Assembly (NCBI GenBank): GCA_964019135.1
Contig: OZ025260.1
Location: 28,204,254 to 28,268,253, forward strand
Length of the DNA stretch: 64,000 bases
Reading direction: 5' to 3'
Origin: Arenicola marina
Lineage: Eukaryota > Annelida > Polychaeta > Arenicolidae
Position 1 is the stretch's first letter. Each line of letters begins with the position of its first letter. The position numbers and the translations under genes were made by a program. Of the stretch, positions 1-16,344 are shown piece by piece. The notes under the pieces were generated by a model. It searched no databases and was not told where the DNA came from. It saw only the letters and a program-made list of their open reading frames with translations.

Positions 1-845
1 ATATTTAAAGCGGGTGTCCAACATTATTTAATCGCGATCTGCACCGCAAGTTTACATCTTAAAATTAAATTTGCGAGTGTTAACGCTTCGCTTCGGCCGA
101 CTAGTAAGAAGAAAAAAATTAAGGCAACACGCCCCCAGCAATGTCAAGCAGAGCGCCATTTTGCCGGGAGCAGTAACGCATATTGTGACTATTCATATGG
201 CGCCGCCTTATTGTTATAACTCGCGGAGAGAGAGATCAGGGCCTCGAATTACAGATGAACAGCGGCAGTTTCAAGCCGCGCAGTAGCGCAAGATCTTAGT
301 CATTCATGGAAAAGTACCGTCCAAAGAAATTGATATACGTCATGCGACGATTGACTCCGCAACAATGCCATGATTGGAGTTAGAATCGCAGCTATTTATA
401 TTAGCGATTATCACGCGCTCTTGTTTTGCCCACACAAGACGCGCAATTTCCGGTTTGAATAAATTAGAGTATCGCCTCCTGATTGGTCAATCACAGACAC
501 GCCTCCAAAAAGGGCTGCCGCCTGTGTAGGCGGGGAAATCGTGCCTGGCGGTCACTTCTAAATTTTATTGTGAACTACAGACAGAACAAACAATTCTGTA
601 ATTTGGAGGATAGACAATTGGGTATGATATGAATTGGTAAAGCAGCGTTAAAGGCCAGGCTGGCGGTTCCCTTTAACTGGAGATTGTGGCTTACTGCCAA
701 GCTGGTACCCCCAGACCATGTTATAGGACAATATGTTATGGCACCACCATTGCTTATAACCCGTCCCCCTCCATGGCGCGGGGCGGCGTGGTTGTCATGG
801 CGACCCTGGCGGCCCTGTGATCAATCACACGGTGTGTTATTGCAG
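1..845. other. No exon recognised; probable intron of the coronin-7-type gene
   Basis: No stretch here reads as a conserved protein or RNA. The sequence ends at a CAG acceptor directly before the first recognisable coronin exon, so at least its 3' part is inferred to be intronic. A short open frame near the left edge has no recognisable domain and no coding signature, so it is not called. Confidence 0.5.
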
Positions 846-3800
846 GATGAGCGGCCGCCAGGTGTCGGTGTACGACACTAAGGACCTGACGGCCCCCCTG
901 TACACGGTGGACCTGGACACCTCCCCCGCCATCCTCATCCCGCACTATGACGAGGACAGCTCCACGCTGTTTGTCACAGGCAGGGTGAGTCAACGATAGT
1001 CCTGGGGATCGTTTCACTAAGAGTTGTGAGCTCGTAACCGCTATCTATCCCATGTTAAAACTGTGTACAATTGATTTCCAGCCAGCTTGTTTCACATTGA
1101 TGTTTGTATTTAATTTATGATGAAAAGTCTAAATGAAAATTTATGGCAAGTCTATGGCAATAACTGTTCCTTACGTCTATGGCAATAACTGTGTTGCTTA
1201 CGTGCATGGCAATAACTGCTGCTTACGTGTATGGCGCTGGATGTCCCACACACCCTGGCTTTATGTCCTGGAGGAGGGTGGGCCTTGAGCAATGCGCCTA
1301 ACCAGCCGCCTCTGTTGGTTGTCCAGGGCGACACGACGGTAAGAACGTTCGAGGTGGTCCCCGATCACCCACACCTGGTGCCGCTCTCTGACTACAAACC
1401 GGACGGGCTCCACCAGGCCCTCGCGTTTCTACCCAAGACTGCCTGCGATGTCCGCAAGCTGGAATTCGCCAGAGCGCTCAGACTAACCAGAGAAAGCATT
1501 GAACCTGTGGCCTTCACAGTGCCTAGGGTCAAAGTGAGTTCGCCAGGACGTTGGCCTGTAGCTGTTTGGTTAGTGTCAGGTCTTGCTTGATGTCATTATA
1601 AACAATATTTGGATGATAACACGTTTATTGGGGAACCATGCACCTACCATTTGACTGACATTCAATATGAAATGTTATGATCTAAATATCCCAATCACAG
1701 CCTTATAATCACGATATAGATTTATAATTGATAATATAATTGATAATATAATTGATTATATAATATAATTGATAATATAATATAATTGATAATATAATAT
1801 AATTGATAAAATAGTTGATAATATAATTGATATTATAATATAATTGATCATATAATTGATAATATTATTTATGATCTAATTTATTATCTAATTTATACTT
1901 TATGATCTAATTTATAATTAAATTTATAATATAATTTATAATGCAATTTATAATATAATTTATAATGCAATTTATAATGCAATTTATAATATATTTATAA
2001 TTAATGTTTAGGCTTATTTTCGTACTAAAAACTTGATCTCTTACTGGTGTATCAAATGTGCTTCATATTGTTATTAGATTTATAGAAATATCTTTACGTG
2101 CGAATTAGTACGGTACTGCATGCAGCCTTCTACAATACTGTGCAAGGTACATTATGATTACAGCAAGAATTCTTCCAAGACGACCTGTTCCCGGACACCA
2201 AAGTCACATGGGAACCAGTTATGACTGGAGCAGAGTGGCTGTCTGGAACCAACCGAATCCAGAAGACAATCTCCTTGCGACCGCCCGATATGACACCGTG
2301 TATGTACAGTGAAACGCCTGACATGTCCAATTAATATCGAATAATGTATTTTAAATGAATGAAAAGTGAAGAAAATTCTTTCAAGAAATAAACATCTATA
2401 TCGTGATAAATACAAAGATACTCACCATTGGTATAGTTACGATGCCTGTGACTGGAACCTTTAGTTTATCACCAGGGTTGAGTTGCGGAGCACGATCGAC
2501 CGCCGCGTACAATTACTTGCCGGCATATCAACTTAATAATTAACCCTAATTTCGAAAGAGCAGCACACTCTATATAGTGTAACATATTGATAAATCAAGG
2601 ATAATTATTATGCATCGATATTTACGGCTTATCGGCACGTCTTTCCGAAGAATCGTCGTCCAGAGTTTAATATTATAATGCGGGACTGCTCTCGCTGAGG
2701 CGGTCGATCACGGTCGATTGTACTCCGGAACTCAACCCAGTGTTTGAGTAGCTCATGTGCCTGTTTCCGTTTCCGGTTGGCAGTGAGCGAGATTGTTATT
2801 TTGTTATTTATTGTTTAAATTATTTTTAATATATTGATATTTATGTCTTACAATACTGATAACTGATAATACATGTAACTTACAATACTGATAACTGATA
2901 ATACATGTAACTTACAATACTGATAACTGATAATACATGTAACTTACAGTACTGATAACTGATAATACATGTAACTTACAATACTGATAACTGATAATAC
3001 ATGTAACTTACAATACTGATAACTGATAATACATGTAACTTACAGTACTGATAACTGATAATACATGTAACTTACAATACTGATAACTGATAATACATGT
3101 AACTTACAATACTGATAACTGATAATACATGTAACTTACAGTACTGATAACTGATAATACATGTAACTTACAATACTGATAACTGATAATACATGTAACT
3201 TACAGTACTGATAACTGATAATACATGTAACTTACAATACTGATAACTGATAATACATGTAACTGACAATACTGATAACTGATAATACATGTAACTTACA
3301 ATACTGATAACTGATAATACATGTAACTTACAATACTGATAACTGATAATACATGTAACTTACAGTACTGATAACTGATAATACATGTAACTTACAATAC
3401 TGATAACTGATAATACATGTAACTTACAATACTGATAACTGATAATACATGTAACTTACAGTACTTATAACTGATAATACATGTAACTTACAGTACTGAT
3501 AACTGATAATACATGTAACTTACAATACTGATAACTGATAATACATGTAACTTACAGTACTGATAACTGATAATACATGTAACTTGCAATACTGATAACT
3601 GATACTGATAACTGATAATACATGTAACTTACAATACTGATAACTGATAATACATGTAACTTACAAGTTACTGTATCAAAATACTACTACAGATTTGCAT
3701 CATCGAAAATATTTATATACATACATATAGATATATATACTGCACGCACTTAGGACATAACGAGACAGACAGAAATTGACAATTACCATAATAACAAAGA

Positions 3801-6553
3801 CAATACCGACACTTGACAAAACAATTCGCTGGTCGAAAACTTAGGTATGCCGTGAGTTGGAGGATAAAATTATAAAAGATTGGGTGATCTCCTTCCTGTT
3901 TTTTCCTAAATATAAAGCGTTTTGGCTGAAGTATTATACTGTTGATTGTTTCATTTTCTAAATTATCACAATTGTAACCTAATAATATATGTTTTGGCGT
4001 AAGTTTAAATTTCTTCTCTGATCGTGCACAGTGAGCGAGATGCCGACAGAAGCTCCGGCGGCCAAGAAGTATGACAGCTTCCAGCATTATCAGGAACACC
4101 ACAAGACGGAGGACGAGAAGAAAGAGGAGGTGTGTGCCGGGTGTGTGGAGATGTGTGAAGGTCATACAGTGACCTTGGGGACAATGGGGGGCGATGTGGC
4201 CGACAGAAAATAGGTCTCTGTACTCTAGAATAAAGGTGTAAACACGGCATTGTAAGTTTTCTGTATTAAAACGACGGGATGCAGAATTTTTTCAAGAGTA
4301 ATTCGAGGAATATTTAATGAAGAATCGAGCAAATTATATTGTCAATATTATAGGGATTATTAATCGGTTTAATTTAATATATCTGTGTCAACAAATAAAA
4401 CAGCTTTTTGAAAACCGACCAAGAAGATTTGTTGCTTGGTAGATGTAGTTTTCCAACTTTGTTATCTACACAGGATTCTCGGTTTTCAGCGTATTTATAA
4501 ATGTTTGCTAATAAGTGCAGTGGGAGGCATACCTTAATTATTGATTTCGCAGGTCCTTATATGAGTTACAAGATGCAGAAGAAATGTTACTCTTCTTCCA
4601 CATAACATAGGCAATTTATTTGTCAATATACACATGTGTAAACATGGGTCAGTCATAAAGGATGAATTGGACACATCCACTGAAGATGATATTTTTGTAA
4701 TATGGGCGGATGGCCTTATATACGTCAATAAACCAACCATACCATACTGAACAGAAGGTGATGCTATTTGCAGTTGCTGAGTGCCATGGTCAACAAGCTG
4801 GGCGAGCGGGACGACCCCCTGCCACAGGACCTGACCGAGGGCGTCGACCCGGATGAGTGGGTCAGTGGCCTCCGTTCTCAGTCAACAAACATGGTCTGAG
4901 TGCAATAAAACTGGCATTGGTAAAATGATTCGTGTCCAGTCAGGCTGGTGGCTGATTCAGTCAGGCTGGTGGCTGATCCAGTCAGACTGGTGGCTGATCC
5001 AGTCAGGCTGGTGGCTGATCCAGTCAGGCTGGTGGCTGATCTAGACTGGAATAGTCAGGCTGGTGGCTGATCTAGACTGGTATAGTCAGGGTGGTGGTTG
5101 ACCTAGACTGGTATGGTCAGGCTGGTGGCTGATCTTGTCAGGCTGGTGACTGATCCAGTCAGGCTGGTGGCTGATCCAGTCAGGCTGGTGGCTGATCCAG
5201 TCAGGCTGGTGGCTGATCCAGTCAGGCTGGTGGCTGATCCAGTCAGGCTGGTGGCTGATCCAGTCAGGCGGGTGGCTGATCTAGACTGGAATAGTCAGGC
5301 TGGTGGCTGATCTAGACTGGTATAGTCAGGCTGGTGGTTGACCTAGACTGGTATGGTCAGGCTGGTGGCTGATCTTGTCAGGCTGGTGACTGATCCAGTC
5401 AGGCTGGTGGCTGATCCAGTCAGGCTGGTGGCTGATCCAGTCAGGCTGGTGGCTGATCCAGTCAGGCTGGTGGCTGATCCAGTCAGGCTGGTGGCTGATC
5501 CAACAAGGCTGGTGGCTGATCAAGACTGGTATAGTCAGGCTAGCGGCTGATCAAGTCAGGCTGGTGGCTAATCTAGAGTGGTACAGTCAGGTTGGTGGCA
5601 GATCCAGTCAGGCTGGTGGCTGATCCAGTCAGGCTGGTGGCTGATCCAGTCAGGCTGGTGGCTGATCAAGACTGGTATAGTCAGGCTGGTGGCTGATCAA
5701 GTCAGGCTGGTGGCTAATCTAGACTGGTATAGTCAGGCTGGTGGTTGACCTAGACTGGTATGGTCAGGCTGGTGGCTGATCTTGTCAGGCTGGTGACTGA
5801 TCCAGTCAGGCTGGTGGCAGATCCAATCAGGCTGGTGGCTGATCCAACAAGGCTGGTGGCTGATCCAACAAGGCTGGTGGCTGATCAAGACTGGTATAGT
5901 CAGGCTGGTGGCTGATCAAGTCAGGCTGGTGGCTAATCTAGAGTGGTACAGTCAGGTTGGTGGCAGATCCAGTCAGGCTGGTGGCTGATCCAGTCAGGCT
6001 GGTGGCTGATCCAGTCAGGCTGGTGGCTGATCAAGACTGGTATAGTCAGGCTGGTGGCTGATCAAGTCAGGCTGGTGGCTAATCTAGACTGGTATAGTCA
6101 GGCTGGTGGTTGACCTAGACTGGTATGGTCAGGCTGGTGGCTGATCTTGTCAGGCTGGTGACTGATCCAGTCAGGCTGGTGGCAGATCCAGTCAGGCTGG
6201 TGGCTGATCCAGTCAGGCTGGTGGCTGATCCAGTCAGGCTGGTGGCTGATCCAGTCAGGCTGGTGGCTGATCCAGTCAGGCTGGTGGCAGATCCAGTCAG
6301 GCTGGTGGCTGATCCAGTCAGGCTGGTGGCTGATCCAGTCAGGCTGGTGGCTGATCCAGTCAGGCTGGTGGCTGATCTAGCAGTCAGCGTCATAATAAGA
6401 GCCGCGTTTAACATTACGCAACATGTGAGTTTTAATTACTTTTAAGTTAAAGATGTTATGGCTAGCGCTGCAATATCGCTTGAAAATATATGACATGAAA
6501 AGTAAGGCAGATACCTGACATGGCTATTTATCTTATAATTTCAGTCGGATTGA
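846..6553 (+). CDS. CORO7: Coronin-7/POD-1 type actin regulator, 3' part (six exons)
   Basis: Coronin-7 proteins carry two WD40 beta-propellers and an acidic tail and act in actin dynamics and Golgi/endosomal traffic. Exons are placed at 846-984, 1327-1533, 2164-2299, 4032-4129, 4774-4860 and 6545-6553, and all splice phases agree. Exon 1 reads RQVSVYDTKDLTAPLY, then LDTSPAILIPHYDEDSSTLF. Exon 2 begins GDTTVRTFEV and includes KLEFARALRL and VPR. These are the closing blades and coronin C-terminal extension. Exon 3 has FFQDDLFPDT and exon 4 starts the low-complexity linker. Exon 5 reads LLSAMVNKLGERDDPLPQDL and ends DPDEW. The last exon supplies only Ser-Asp-stop, giving a DEWSD end like the Trp-containing acidic Arp2/3-binding motif of WASP-type CA regions. 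No coiled coil of short coronins is seen. The N-terminal part lies left of the window. The 9-nt last exon is the least certain piece. Confidence 0.88.
1152..1232. repeat. Short tandem repeat, about 25 bp x 3-4
   Basis: The motif TATGGCAATAACTG followed by CTTACGT recurs three to four times in the intron just upstream of the second coronin exon. Confidence 0.75.
1715..2010. repeat. AT-rich low-complexity repeat (TGATAATATAAT / AATTTATAAT)
   Basis: Almost pure A/T sequence in coronin intron 2 is built first from TTGATAATATAA and then from AATTTATAATAT variants. It is likely prone to cruciform formation. Confidence 0.85.
2475..2738. mobile_element. MITE-like element with terminal inverted repeats
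   Basis: The left end GGGTTGAGTTGCGGAG is matched, inverted, by the right end near 2711-2738 (CTCCGGAACTCAACCC), with imperfect complementarity over about 28 bp. The interior has no coding potential. No clear target-site duplication was found. The interior (about 2530-2700) is related to sequence at 47425-47595, supporting a dispersed non-autonomous element. Confidence 0.6.
2868..3672. repeat. Minisatellite, 32-bp unit x about 25
   Basis: The unit contains ACTTACAATACTGATAACTG then ATAATACATGTA. Copies differ mainly by an A/G change (TACAATAC versus TACAGTAC), and near 3600 there is a short internal unit. It lies in coronin intron 3. Confidence 0.95.
4935..6380. repeat. Minisatellite, 21-bp unit with higher-order blocks
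   Basis: The unit is CAGGCTGGTGGCTGATCCAG-like with a 21-bp period, so all frames in phase encode a seven-residue repeat. Blocks containing TAGACTGGTATAGTCAGG recur at irregular intervals of about 240-410 bp, so the array has higher-order structure. It fills the last intron of the coronin gene. The open frames on both strands are by-products of the 21-bp period. Confidence 0.95.
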
Positions 6554-7200
6554 GCGGACCGTTTTACTGCTAACACAAGGTTGCTGGTCCCGGGAAGTAG
6601 CTCAACTCACATATATTTACAACGTGCCTTGATGTCTGTGAGGCTGGAGGTGGTATATCTGTACCGATCCATGGCTAGAAGTGTAGTTGGCTGTAGGTTT
6701 AGTGGGCATTGGCGCCTTACCGCATAAAGGAAATGCAGGAATTAGCGTCATTGTCGCATATGTGCTACTAGATTTTATAACTATTTAGTTGTCCCACAAT
6801 TGATACTATTTGATACAGCTCAACTGCTTACCGGTATGTCTTAAAGAGACTGTTGCTATAGAATATATAAACCCTATGTATTTAATGCCTATTTTACAAC
6901 GAGAGTGTCCATCAGACGGACGGACGGAAGCCAGGCGTGCATGTGATGGCTATTTAAGTATGCAGGTTCACCAGGTCACATTGTGATGGGTTTGCATTAT
7001 CATATATTTGTATTCGAAATTTCGTTTTATTTATAATTTGTTAAGACATGTCCCGAACTTACATTATGTTAATCTGAAGTGATCTGAATATATAAAGAAA
7101 CGTTTTTGGTGTATTTAAGAATGGCATGGAACAATCCTGTATCCGTAATGGTTTATTAAAATTTTGTGACAAAATGTGTGACGTCACGTCTTAAGTGTTC
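6554..7200. other. 3' UTR of coronin gene and intergenic sequence
   Basis: This follows the inferred stop codon at 6551-6553. No other gene was recognised and no clear AATAAA signal was placed. Confidence 0.4.
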
Positions 7201-7217
7201 ATTATTTATACGAATAT

Positions 7218-9955
7218 ACCGTGTCACTGTGGTCTATCCAGGTCTGTGTCACTGGTCTATCCAGGTCTGTCACTGGTTTGTCCAGGCCTGTATCACTGGT
7301 CTATCCAGGTCTGTGTCACTGTGGTCTATCCAGGTCTGTGTCACTGGTCTACCCAGGCCTGTATCGCTGGTCTATCCAGGTCTGTGTCGCTGGTCTATCC
7401 AAGTCTGTATCACTGGTCTATCCAGGTCTTTATTACTGGTCTATCCAGGTCTGTATTACTGGTCTATCCAGGCCTGTATCACTGGTCTATCCAGGTCTGT
7501 GTCACTGTGGTCTATCCAGGTCTGTGTCACTGTGGTCTATTCATGTGTGTGTCACAGGTCTATCCAGACCTGTGTCACTGGTCTATTCAGGTATGTGTCA
7601 CTGTGGTCTATCGAGGTCTGTGTCACTGGTCTATCCAGGTCTGTGTCACTGATCTATCCAGTTCTGTGTCACCGTAGTCTAACCAGGCCTCTGTCACTGG
7701 TCTATCCAGGTCCGTGTCACTGGTCTATCCAGGTCTGTGTCACTGTGTCTATTCAGGTATGTGTCACTGTGGTCTATCGATGTCTGTATCACTGGTCTAT
7801 CCAGGTCTGTGTCACTGGTCTATCCAGGTCTGTGTCACTGTGGTCTATCCATGTCTGTGTGACTGGTCTATCTAAGTCTATCACTGGTCTATCCAGGTCT
7901 GTATCACTGGTCTATCCAGGTCTTTATAACTGGTGGATCCAGGTCTGTGTCACTGGTCTATCCAGGTCTGTGTCACTGGTCTATTCAGGTATGTGTCTCT
8001 GGTCTATCCAGGTCTGTGTCACTGTGGTCTATCCATGTTTGTATCACTTGGGTATCCAGGTATGTATCACTGGTCTATCCAGGTCTGTGTCACTGGTTTA
8101 TCCAGGTTTGTGCCACTGGTCTATCCAGGTCTGTGTCACTGGTCTATCCAGGTCTGTCCAGGTATGTGTCACTGGTCTATCCATGTCTGTGTCACTGTGG
8201 TCCATCCATGTCTGTGTCTGGTCGATCCATGTCTGTATCACTGGTCTATCCAGGTCTGTGTCTCTGTGGTCTATCCAGGTCTGTGTCGCTGGTCTATCCA
8301 GGTCTGTGTCACTGGTCTACCCAGGCTTGTATCACTGGTCTATCCAGGTCTGTGTCGCTGGTCTATCCAAGTCTGTATCACTGGTCTATCCAGGTCTTTA
8401 TTACTGGTCTATCCAGGTCTGTATTACTGGTCTATCCAGGCCTGTATCACTGGTCTATCCAGGTCTGTGTCACTGTGGTCTATCCAGGTCTGTGTCACTG
8501 TGGTCTATTCATGTGTGTGTCACAGGTCTATCCAGACCTGTGTCACTGGTCTATTCAGGTATGTGTCACTGTGGTCTATCGAGGTCTGTGTCACTGGTCT
8601 ATCCAGGTCTGTGTCACTGACCTATCCAGTTCTGTGTCACCGTAGTCTAACCAGGCCTCTGTCACTTTGGTCTATCCAGGTCCGTGTCACTGGTCTATCG
8701 AGGTCTGTGTCACTGTGTCTATTCAGGTATGTGTCACTGTGGTCTATCGATGTCTGTATCACTGGTCTATCCAGGTCTTTATCGCTGGTAGATCCAGGTC
8801 TGTGTCACTGGTCTATCCAGGTCTGTGTCACTGTGGTCTATCCATGTTTGTATCACTTGGGTATCCAGGTATGTATCACTGGTCTATCCAGGTCTGTGTC
8901 ACTGGTTTATCCAGGTTTGTGCCACTGGTCTATCCAGGTCTGTGTCACTGGTCTATCCAGGTCTGTCCAGGTATGTGTCACTGGTCTATCCATGTCTGTG
9001 TCACTGTGGTCCATCCATGTCTGTGTCTGGTCGATCCATGTCTGTATCACTGGTCTATCCAGGTCTGTGTCTCTGTGGTCTATCCAGGTCTGTGTCGCTG
9101 GTCTATCCAGGTCTGTGTCACTGGTCTACCCAGGCCTGTATCACTGGTCTATCCAGGTCTGTGTCGCTGGTCTATCCAAGTCTGTATCACTGGTCTATCC
9201 AGGTCTTTATTACTGGTCTATCCAGGTCTGTATTACTGGTCTATCCAGGCCTGTATCACTGGTCTATCCAGGTCTGTGTCACTGTGGTCTATCCAGGTCT
9301 GTGTCACTGTGGTCTATTCATGTGTGTGTCACAGGTCTATCCAGACCTGTGTCACTGGTCTATTCAGGTATGTGTCACTGTGGTCTATCGAGGTCTGTGT
9401 CACTGGTCTATCCAGGTCTGTGTCACTGACCTATCCAGTTCTGTGTCACCGTAGTCTAACCAGGCCTCTGTCACTTTGGTCTATCCAGGTCCGTGTCACT
9501 GGTCTATCGAGGTCTGTGTCACTGTGTCTATTCAGGTATGTGTCACTGTGGTCTATCGATGTCTGTATCACTGGTCTATCCAGGTCTTTATCGTTGGTAG
9601 ATCCAGGTCTGTGTCACTGGTCTATCCAGGTCTGTGTCACTGTGGTCTATCCATGTTTGTATCACTTGGGTATCCAGGTATGTATCACTGGTCTATCCAG
9701 GTCTGTGTCACTGGTTTATCCAGGTTTGTGCCACTGGTCTATCCAGGTCTGTGTCACTGGTCTATCCAGGTCTGTCCAGGTATGTGTCACTGGTCTATCC
9801 ATGTCTGTGTCACTGTGGTCCATCCATGTCTGTGTCTGGTCGATCCATGTCTGTATCACTGGTCTATCCAGGTATGTGTCACTGTGGTCTATCCAGGCCT
9901 GTGTCAATGTGGTCTATCCAGGTCTGCGTCACTGGTCTATCCACGTTAGTGTCAC
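7218..9955. repeat. Satellite-like array, 23/26-bp unit with about 808-bp higher-order period
   Basis: The basic unit is GTCTATCCAGGTCTGTGTCA-like with 23-bp and 26-bp (extra GTG) variants. A mosaic of variants is repeated: for example the CCAGGCCTCTGTCACTTTGG junction occurs near 8652 and again near 9460, so large blocks are duplicated almost exactly with a period near 808 bp. The unit has no stop codon in any forward frame, which yields several overlapping open frames of several hundred codons. These rotate between frames and are not considered genes. Confidence 0.93.
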
Positions 9956-9959
9956 TTTT

Positions 9960-12525
9960 TTACAATATTAAAAATATGAAAACTGAAACGTACCTGTGTG
10001 AGATTTAGGATCAACAATAATGCGACATTATTTCAGGCCAGATTTACCGAATTTTATTAAAGGGATATATTCTGTATTTTTTTGTATTACCAACCTCTTC
10101 GACGATACAAATAAGTATATTCTGTCTTGAATTTAAATGCTGTAAGCCTGTGGGCTATCCGGAGAAGAACAAATTTATTCACCGGAGCAGAAGTTGGTGG
10201 CCGGCTTTATATCCCTGCGCGCCTATTCGATATTCGGTATTCTGTGTGATGTCGACCGCGGCTCGCTATCACGTCCGCGCGCGATATAAATAAACCGCGC
10301 AGTTTTATGTTGAAACTGTTGTTTTACAGGCTGAAAGAGATCTGAAACATACGCAACATAATTTTGAGACACTTTTAGTCTTGATTCTAAAATGTAAAAA
10401 AAAAACTGAGATTGCGCATGTAAGTAGACTGCTTTAATATGCAAATTTTCAGCGCGGAAATTGTAAGACTTGTGGGGAATCCCGATAATCCACGTAATTT
10501 CCCCCTCATTTAGTCGCATTTCATTGTTTGCAAATTTGCCGAATCGTATCAGGCTTTAGCGACCTACATACGCATTGATCGGGCATTTGTTTTCTGACAT
10601 CGCATTTACACAAACAACACGTCTTAAAACAGATCTTCAAAGATGAATCCCCCTCCCACCATCTGTTTTCGGACGGCGGCCGGTTTCGTCTGCGGCCGGT
10701 TCGGATGTACACCATTAAGAGCCCCGGCAGGTCGCAGACCGTTCCAGATACTCCAGGCGAGATCTACCGTCCAGATCTCCCGTAAAAAAAAGACACTGCG
10801 TGTTTCGGGTTTGAAAACCAATTCCCGCATGCGTTTACCATGCATTGGTATGGAGTTTGTTCAGGTGCCCGGCTTCAACGTTTCTTTTGTCAGGGATAGG
10901 TTGGTTTTATGGCATTGTTATTCACAGAACAAACACGATGTCTCTATTAGCTTTTCTGTAAGTATTATATTATACAATGGAATCACAGCTTATATTTCAT
11001 GAGATTAAAAACGGTTTAACAGTCCCACCAAGGATAGTGTATAAAGCCCACACCCTAGGAGGATCTTGAAGCTATTGTTTTGTCACAATTTGCCTATAGG
11101 GGAAGTTCACAGTTAGGCATCCTATTATGCACCATGATTGGTCTCACACTCTGTTAGACTCCCCGTTCGACATGCCTGGTTGCTATGCAGCACGGCTCGT
11201 GTCACTCTAGTGCATGCACTCAGATTCGCATTGAAAAGGCAGTGTATCTATTTATACCGGCCCATATCATCGCTTTATAACAAGTTATAATCAGTACACA
11301 TCGGGCAACAAGTTATGAATTCTGTACAATATATTTGCTGCATTATATTTTTAATATGTCTAGACAAAATAGACGCCAGAACGATCATAATTTTTCCGCG
11401 CTGATCGAAGGACATCAGCCAACCGTGAATATATGACCGCTGTCACAGCGTAGTGAAAGTCATTACATTCGCAGGTTGCCATTATATCAGCTGTTTTCTC
11501 AGCTTATATACCTCTGTCGCGCTTTTAAAATGGTATCATTTGATAGTCAAGATATTTATCTGTACAAAGTAGGTTTTAGATTTTAGAAAACACTCTGTTA
11601 ACCTATGGCAAACTATTGAAAATGATGCGGCTATAGATCGGTTCCCGCTTTTGCAGAATTTCCCCTGCAGTTGTTGCCATCACAGCACCAGTTAGAATCC
11701 GTAGTTGTAAGTATACACACTAAAACTATATATTAATATACAACTATCTGACCGATCAACATTGGCATTCAATATTAACACAAAGTAAGTGGATATATAT
11801 ATATACATCTTAGCCATTAGTAAAATGGCTTAAATATGTCTCCTATGATTTGTTTGGGATGGAGGATGGAGGATGGAATTACCGGCATGACCAACTATAT
11901 ATCTATATAGGGTGCTAAAGCGACCACAGACATGTCTAACGAGTCATTGTTTGTGAATCAATAAAATCGGGGAACTAGACTAGACGAAGATTAGTGTGAA
12001 ATGTAAATCCACGTCCCGGCGGTAGTGCTTGTATGTCTCGTTGGTGGCCTCCCGAACTGCACCACTGCCACGGCACTGGCCTTTCTCTCACACCCCACTA
12101 GCAGTCCCCATCAACCAGTCCGGTAGTCCCATATAAGTTTATATACAGGTTCGGATTGTACGTCAGGGGTCCCAATTGATTAATTTCATGCAATAAAACA
12201 GACACTCACAGTTTTTTGTGGAAATGGTCACTACTGAAAATGGCGGAGTTGTGGCCTTTTAGTTCCATAGATGTAACTTACGTAGTCCGCTCCGATATGG
12301 GTCCAGTCCTTGCGGTAGCCACAGCGGCCTGGTCGCATGACCAGCTATAGCAGACTATTAAGTTATTAAAAATGGAGGTGGAACCTCAAATATGGGGTGT
12401 TGAGGTAGCCTATAATACTGAGTTCTTTCAGGTTATATGAGGAGTCATACAGTCAGGGTGTCCATATAGATTGATTCTTTAACCGTTAAAATCGAATGGA
12501 CACTTGCCAGTTGATTGGAAGCTTC
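9960..12525. other. Intergenic region without recognised gene
   Basis: Between the satellite and UFM1 I see unique-looking sequence. It includes a GC-richer patch near 10200-10330 and a moderately open stretch at 10640-11000 with no domain I recognise. An undetected repeat or promoter is possible. Confidence 0.4.
12262..12311. repeat. Dispersed repeat fragment, inverted copy at 37935-37976
   Basis: GTTCCATAGATGTAAC followed by GTAGTCCGCTCCGATATGGG and TCCAGT is present here and, in inverse orientation, at 37935-37976. The copies differ by a four-base insertion here. This suggests two ends or fragments of one dispersed element. Confidence 0.7.
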
Positions 12526-12529
12526 TTTC

Positions 12530-12625
12530 TGAGGCATGTCCAAAATGGCAATTCGGCCGATATTATATTTGCGGGATGAACTTGCGGGCTCAATTTGCGG
12601 GCTAGCTTTGACACTGTGTTTCCGC
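12530..12625. repeat. Diverged dispersed repeat immediately upstream of UFM1 exon 1
   Basis: The stretch running from GGCATGTCCAAAATGGCAA to GCGGGCTAGCTTTGACACTG resembles 35730-35815, where TTCAAAATGACAAATCGACC and GCTGGCTAGCTTGCTTTGAT occur in the same order. It ends about 25 bases before the UFM1 start, so it probably supplies part of the promoter or 5' UTR. Confidence 0.5.
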
Positions 12626-12650
12626 CTCCGGTTTACTCAACACTGTCAAT

Positions 12651-16055
<3,405 letters not shown>

Positions 16056-16344
16056 CACTCCACCCTGCTTCAAGTCATCACCCTCTCGTTGTGTGCATCG
16101 TCACGTTACGTCAACTGTGTTGTGGGCCGTGCTGGCAGGCCTCTCATGTAACATCATTTTCAGCTAAACAACATTGATGTGAAACCAATGACCTGAGTAC
16201 TTGGAAATATTTGTAATGGCCCGTGGACATATTTAAGTTTTTGTTAGACGTTTGCGTGTACCGTGTACCAGGTATCGGTGTGGAATGTTATGGATCATCT
16301 GTTGAGCAGTGACGGGAGACTTAATTGTACTTGTATCATTGTAG

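Noticed and set aside
7166..9971. Open frames of 430-500 codons in three forward frames
   Set aside because: They are produced by a 23/26-bp tandem repeat lacking stop codons. Frames overlap each other and encode only rotated versions of the same repeat.
10643..11002. 119-codon frame on the plus strand and overlapping minus-strand frames
   Set aside because: No recognisable domain, no splice context, and frames on both strands are similar in length; nothing supports coding.
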